Of a DNA stretch of 64,000 nucleotides, positions 60,291-64,000 are shown in pieces; positions within the stretch are counted from its first letter, which is position 1; the number at the start of each line of letters is the position of its first letter. Position numbers and translations under genes: made by a program. The notes beneath the pieces are model-generated. The model did not search any database. It saw nothing but the letters and a program-made list of their open reading frames with translations, and had not been told where the DNA came from. Origin of the DNA: Glossina fuscipes (taxonomy: Eukaryota > Arthropoda > Insecta > Diptera > Glossinidae); NCBI RefSeq assembly GCF_014805625.2, contig NW_023998414.1, forward strand, positions 5,690,471 to 5,754,470. Direction: 5' to 3'.

Positions 60291-60913
60291 GAATACGATT
60301 TATACAATATTTAGCACCATATCCTGTAACGATTATCATTAAATCAGTGAGTGAAATACTTTTTTGTTTTTGCAGAAGCGAGAAAGCGAAAACAAATTTG
60401 ATTGTATGTGTAGTCCTTAGCGAGTATTGAGCAAAAATTTAAATTTAAAGCAAAATGTCTCTAAGTAATTCAAGATTCAACGTTGTATATATACGCATAT
60501 ATATGTATATATATATATATATGTATTTCTATGTTGTTTCATGTTGGCGGAGGATATTCTTTTTCATTTTCCTCCTTATGATATTTTATATTCATCTTTT
60601 AGTTCTAACGTAGAAACATTTCCGCATTTAGGAATGGTTTCCGACTTGTATATATATATGTATATATATGTTAGGTATAAACAAAAACTTCTTTTAAGTT
60701 CACTTCACAAAGATGCCATCTCCGCCAAGTGGACAATAAAATTGATGTATGTATAAAAAAACACTTAAAGATAACGCACGAAATCAATTAAGAGATTCCA
60801 TGACTATTGGTCATTCCTTATACGGACAGCTTCGATGGTTTTTAGCATAGATGAAATTCAACTACCGCACGCCGCTCTACTGCGATAATATAACATATAA
60901 CTTGACATTTTAG

Positions 60914-61046
60914 TTCGTACCGAGGCAGAGATTCAAGGCCGGAAGACTGACCATCCCATTGCCATGAAATGGCGTCCAACCAAGTTATGCACACTGAACA
61001 ACCATTTCATCGAATTGCATGAATATTTCGGATCATATTTTTATCG
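60914..61046 (+). CDS. Candidate next exon (weak)
   Basis: After CTTGACATTTTAG the sequence continues in the phase required by the 60151-60222 exon. It is open for about 55 codons, to a TAA near 61079-61081. The translation includes RTEAEIQGRKTDHP and AMKWRPTKLCTLNNHF, and the block is clearly more GC-rich than its surroundings. The only fitting donor, CGG|GTACAC near 61047, is poor, so the end is uncertain. I recognise no domain. It may be a real exon, an unclassified repeat fragment or a chance frame. Confidence 0.25.
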
Positions 61047-63407
61047 GTACACGATAGCATTACAACTTTCAAGCAATTTTTTTATATAAAAATCGATTCA
61101 TAGTGCTTCCTACGAGATGTGTTGCATATCAAGAAAAGCAGACCCATATCGTAAATTTCCCCCCTCCATGCTTCATAGTTTCTTTTAATAAATTTATTGT
61201 GGAATTCTTTTCCCTTCCGCATCGTTACCAAACAGAGTTGTTTTTATTTCTTCACTCAGAAGTATATTAGTCCTTTTTTTTTTGCCCGCTAATCCGCATC
61301 AATTTTGATGGGCGAAAGCAAAGAGTCTTTCTTTTTTGAGCAAAGCGACTCTCCGGACTATTCTTTCTGGTAGATTGGCATCAACACGTTTATTGGAAAT
61401 TGTTTTTGGCCTCAACACTGACCAGAGTGGGTTTATCGAGCCATACACAATAAACAATCTGGACTCCAGTGTTGTTAACATCCCTACGTTATAGGGATTG
61501 TCTAACTCGCTGGAGGGCGTGGGTTACGCTTGAATAATCTGTGTGACTTGGGCCACCGTGGGCTTAAGTCATCATAGCAGGTACCCACGCTAAACCCGTT
61601 TCACAATCTGTTCTTGATCACTTGAAGGTATCTCGCTTTGCTCAATACTTATTCTGGGCGCTTAAAGCATTTGCGACGATCTAGTGAGGTGGCAATAAAT
61701 GTGCGCGCGCAGCCGTTGGTCTTTTTCGTTACAACGATGTGTCCGCTCCCATATAATATTATTATAGAAATGAATTCATATTGCATTTCCTTCTCGGGAA
61801 TCTATCTGCCTTAACAGCGATGTACTACGAAACACTTTACTTTTTACAAGCTTCTGCAACTTCTTACTGCAAGAACCTGGGATTGTCGGAGTTAATTTTG
61901 AAAACTGTCGCCTAATGTAAAACCGATGTATGGGGCTTTGTGGAGGCTAACTTTTACAATTTCTGCGGTATCGAATTAAAAACTACAGCTCGCACTTATT
62001 CGCCTATGCTTATGTCTGTAAGTTGCTTAAGTTGCGCAGTTGCTGAATGCCCGACGAAATCGATTGTCAATTCTTATTGATTACGATCGAATCAAAAAAA
62101 ATTGACTGACGAAAAGGTCGAATTACCTAGAGATCGATATTTCCCAATTAAGGAAATACTTCGGACCTGTAATTTTATTCCGACACTTCTTACTTCGCTT
62201 TTTTTGTGTCTTGGAAAATTAAGCACGATTTTTGAAACGATTGCCCTTTTTGTTCTCTCCTTAAAATCGAGTTGAACTATATCAATGCCCCGGATCGCAA
62301 TGAATCATTTCTTAATAACATGTCGTCTTTATTGAATGTATAACATTATCTGTGTTCATTACGTGCTTCAAAGGGAGATAAGGTAAATGGGAAGGTTTCC
62401 TTTGTTTTTCTGCTTGAAATCGCCTCGCGTGGAATCATGCGTAGACTCAATTTGTGTGTATTCTGTTAGGGTATGTGAAAGAAATTGCAAAAATCGTTCA
62501 CTTTCCTTCCTGCAATTTTATAGAGCGAGACCCCTCTTCAACGAATCTCAATGATAGTCATTGGGAGACGGAAATATTGCTATAATCGTAAAAGTATTGC
62601 CAGACTAAAGATGTAATAAAACTCGGCATACAATAAGTGCTATGCTTGACGTAACTAAGGCGCCTTTTATAGGCAATTTGTTTTTGTTGTTTTTTGCATT
62701 TTATTAACACATTAGAGCGTTTTTTTTTTTTTTTTTTTCAGAAGAAGACATAAAAAATTTAAAGTGAAGAGACTAGTGAGACATTGTATGGGATGTTTAC
62801 TGAATATCTTTTCCTTTTTTTTTTGTTTTTTTTTGCTTTTTTTTGCTTTTTTCTTTTTAATATTTTCATTTGAATTTTTTTTATTCCTAGGAAATTGCAA
62901 ACATATAAGAAGTTAAGAAAACAGTAGAAAATTAAAGAAAGAAACATAATTATCTGCATGACCCCTCAGTTAGGGTTATAGAAAAACAACAACAATAACA
63001 ACAACAATAAAAAAATAGTTAATCATTTTCACTCGTTTTCTCTATTAAACCCAAAAGCCTATATATATACGCTAGTACGCTACTATATGTTTACTTTCAT
63101 TACTTGTATCATATCTGCGGTTTCTATTTTGCTTTTTTATTATTTTCCTAACAAATTAGTTACAATTTTTCTATACATTGATTAACAACAAATGTGAGTA
63201 AGTTGAATTTGGCATTGCCTTTATAACAGATGCGGATATGCGGACTTATGATTAATACGAGACTTTAAGGGTACCTGTACATCCGTTATAGGAACCTGAA
63301 TTGAAAATCAACACATGATTAATATATTGTTCTTCTTTTTCCTTCATGGGATCTAACCTATATGTCTGACATCGCTATGGTTGGAAAGAATTGGCGAAAG
63401 AGGCCCG

Positions 63408-63408
63408 A

Positions 63409-63440
<32 letters not shown>

Positions 63441-63446
63441 AGAGAG
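63408..63446. repeat. (GA)n microsatellite
   Basis: About 16 GA units with a short AAAA interruption. Confidence 0.9.
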
Positions 63447-64000
63447 GTTGTGCTCAGTCAGTAAATATTATGCCTATAGCGACTGAGCAATCATCCACAT
63501 AGCACAGCCTTCACCCTCACGTCGTTTTGAATGCCCAAACACCGACTAGGTATTTGGAAATCTTATCTACTCTGCTATACCTCATCATTGTGAAATAGCA
63601 AATGGACCGACTTTCTTGTCGTCTTAACAGTGAACAGCATCATCAGCTCCATGTTAGCTGCTCTTCCGTTTATTTCAGAACATTTGATTTTGTTCACAAC
63701 CATATCTAATATTTAAACGTTGAAGTAATCATAATAATGGTCGCATATCATCGGAAAATCCTTACCATGTAATCTGATAACTTGTGCCAGTGTAGGGCTT
63801 CCTATAATCGTTCCGATAGGAAAAGCATCGCACGTCTTATGGGATAATTCGATGTACGCAGAACAGTAAGGGAGAAAAGATGAGGAAGAGAGAGGAGGAG
63901 AGAGGTTATCACATGAATTTTTAATTTTAAGTATGTAGAGCATTCTGTGACTAGTTTACAGCAAAATGTGGTTCGTTGAAAGAAAGTGCGGAACTCGAAA

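Larger units (their letters stand above)
60223..64000. other. Downstream intron or intergenic DNA
   Basis: Apart from the weak candidate exon near 60914, I find no supported coding sequence to the end of the window. There are AT repeats after the exon, a GC-richer unexplained stretch near 61480-61720, T-rich tracts near 62720-62850 and a GA microsatellite near 63408. The next exon of the gene probably lies beyond the window. Confidence 0.5.

Noticed and set aside
62736..62775. Poly(T)-CAG acceptor-like site followed by AAGAAGACAT
   Set aside because: The sequence after it reaches stop codons quickly in the required phase and shows no coding character.

Overview
The window is AT-rich, repeat-dense eukaryotic DNA. 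Short exons bounded by GT/AG splice sites, huge introns, CAA/CAG-type polyglutamine coding, many Tc1/mariner relics and a very abundant dispersed repeat carrying GTCCGTCTGTCC-like modules all point to a higher (schizophoran) fly. Whether it is a calyptrate or a tephritid cannot be settled from the sequence. There is no prokaryotic gene organisation, and most long open frames are chance or low-complexity frames.

I can support one protein-coding gene, on the + strand. Exon a (7624-7739) and exon b (8931-9096) join in phase 0 and encode a segment that looks like part of a split pleckstrin-homology (PH) domain. Exon b ends in phase 1 and is compatible with a 72-nt phase 1-1 exon at 60151-60222, about 51 kb downstream. 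A second 5' coding exon at 38692-39241 (Gly, Asn and Gln runs) also ends in phase 1, so it can splice to the same 72-nt exon. It is probably an alternative first exon. A weaker candidate next exon lies near 60914-61046. The family is not certain; a SynGAP/DAB2IP-type RasGAP (the fly raskol group) is a low-confidence guess.

The rest is intron or intergenic DNA filled with decayed elements. There are eight Tc1/mariner-type relics (near 17.2, 25.5, 28.2, 37.3, 42.3, 45.7, 48.4 and 58.9 kb). Two have recognisable TA-flanked terminal inverted repeats, and at least one of these carries a large internal deletion. A GC-rich LINE ORF2 end lies near 9.6 kb and a tandem pair of poly(A)-tailed retroposon ends near 28.7 kb. 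About twenty copies of a dispersed repeat fall into three overlapping subfamilies, called here A (ends near GTCGGGCAAGGCCGACC and in a CCCTGTACCACAAGTGGTGTAGGGTAT-like end), B (contains ACCACGCCCAYCCAATATTATA and ends near GATTCGGTCACGGCCGAATA) and C (a short form starting near GGGCCACGG and sharing the 3' end of A). Minisatellites lie at 14.8, 20.1, 28.7, 30.6 and 52.5-53.1 kb, with many microsatellites.

A 400-base run of N (54664-55063) is an assembly gap. I see no CRISPR array, operon, tRNA or rRNA gene, and nothing that amounts to a new biological system. The most useful biology is the alternative 5' exon arrangement and the nested or internally deleted transposon history.
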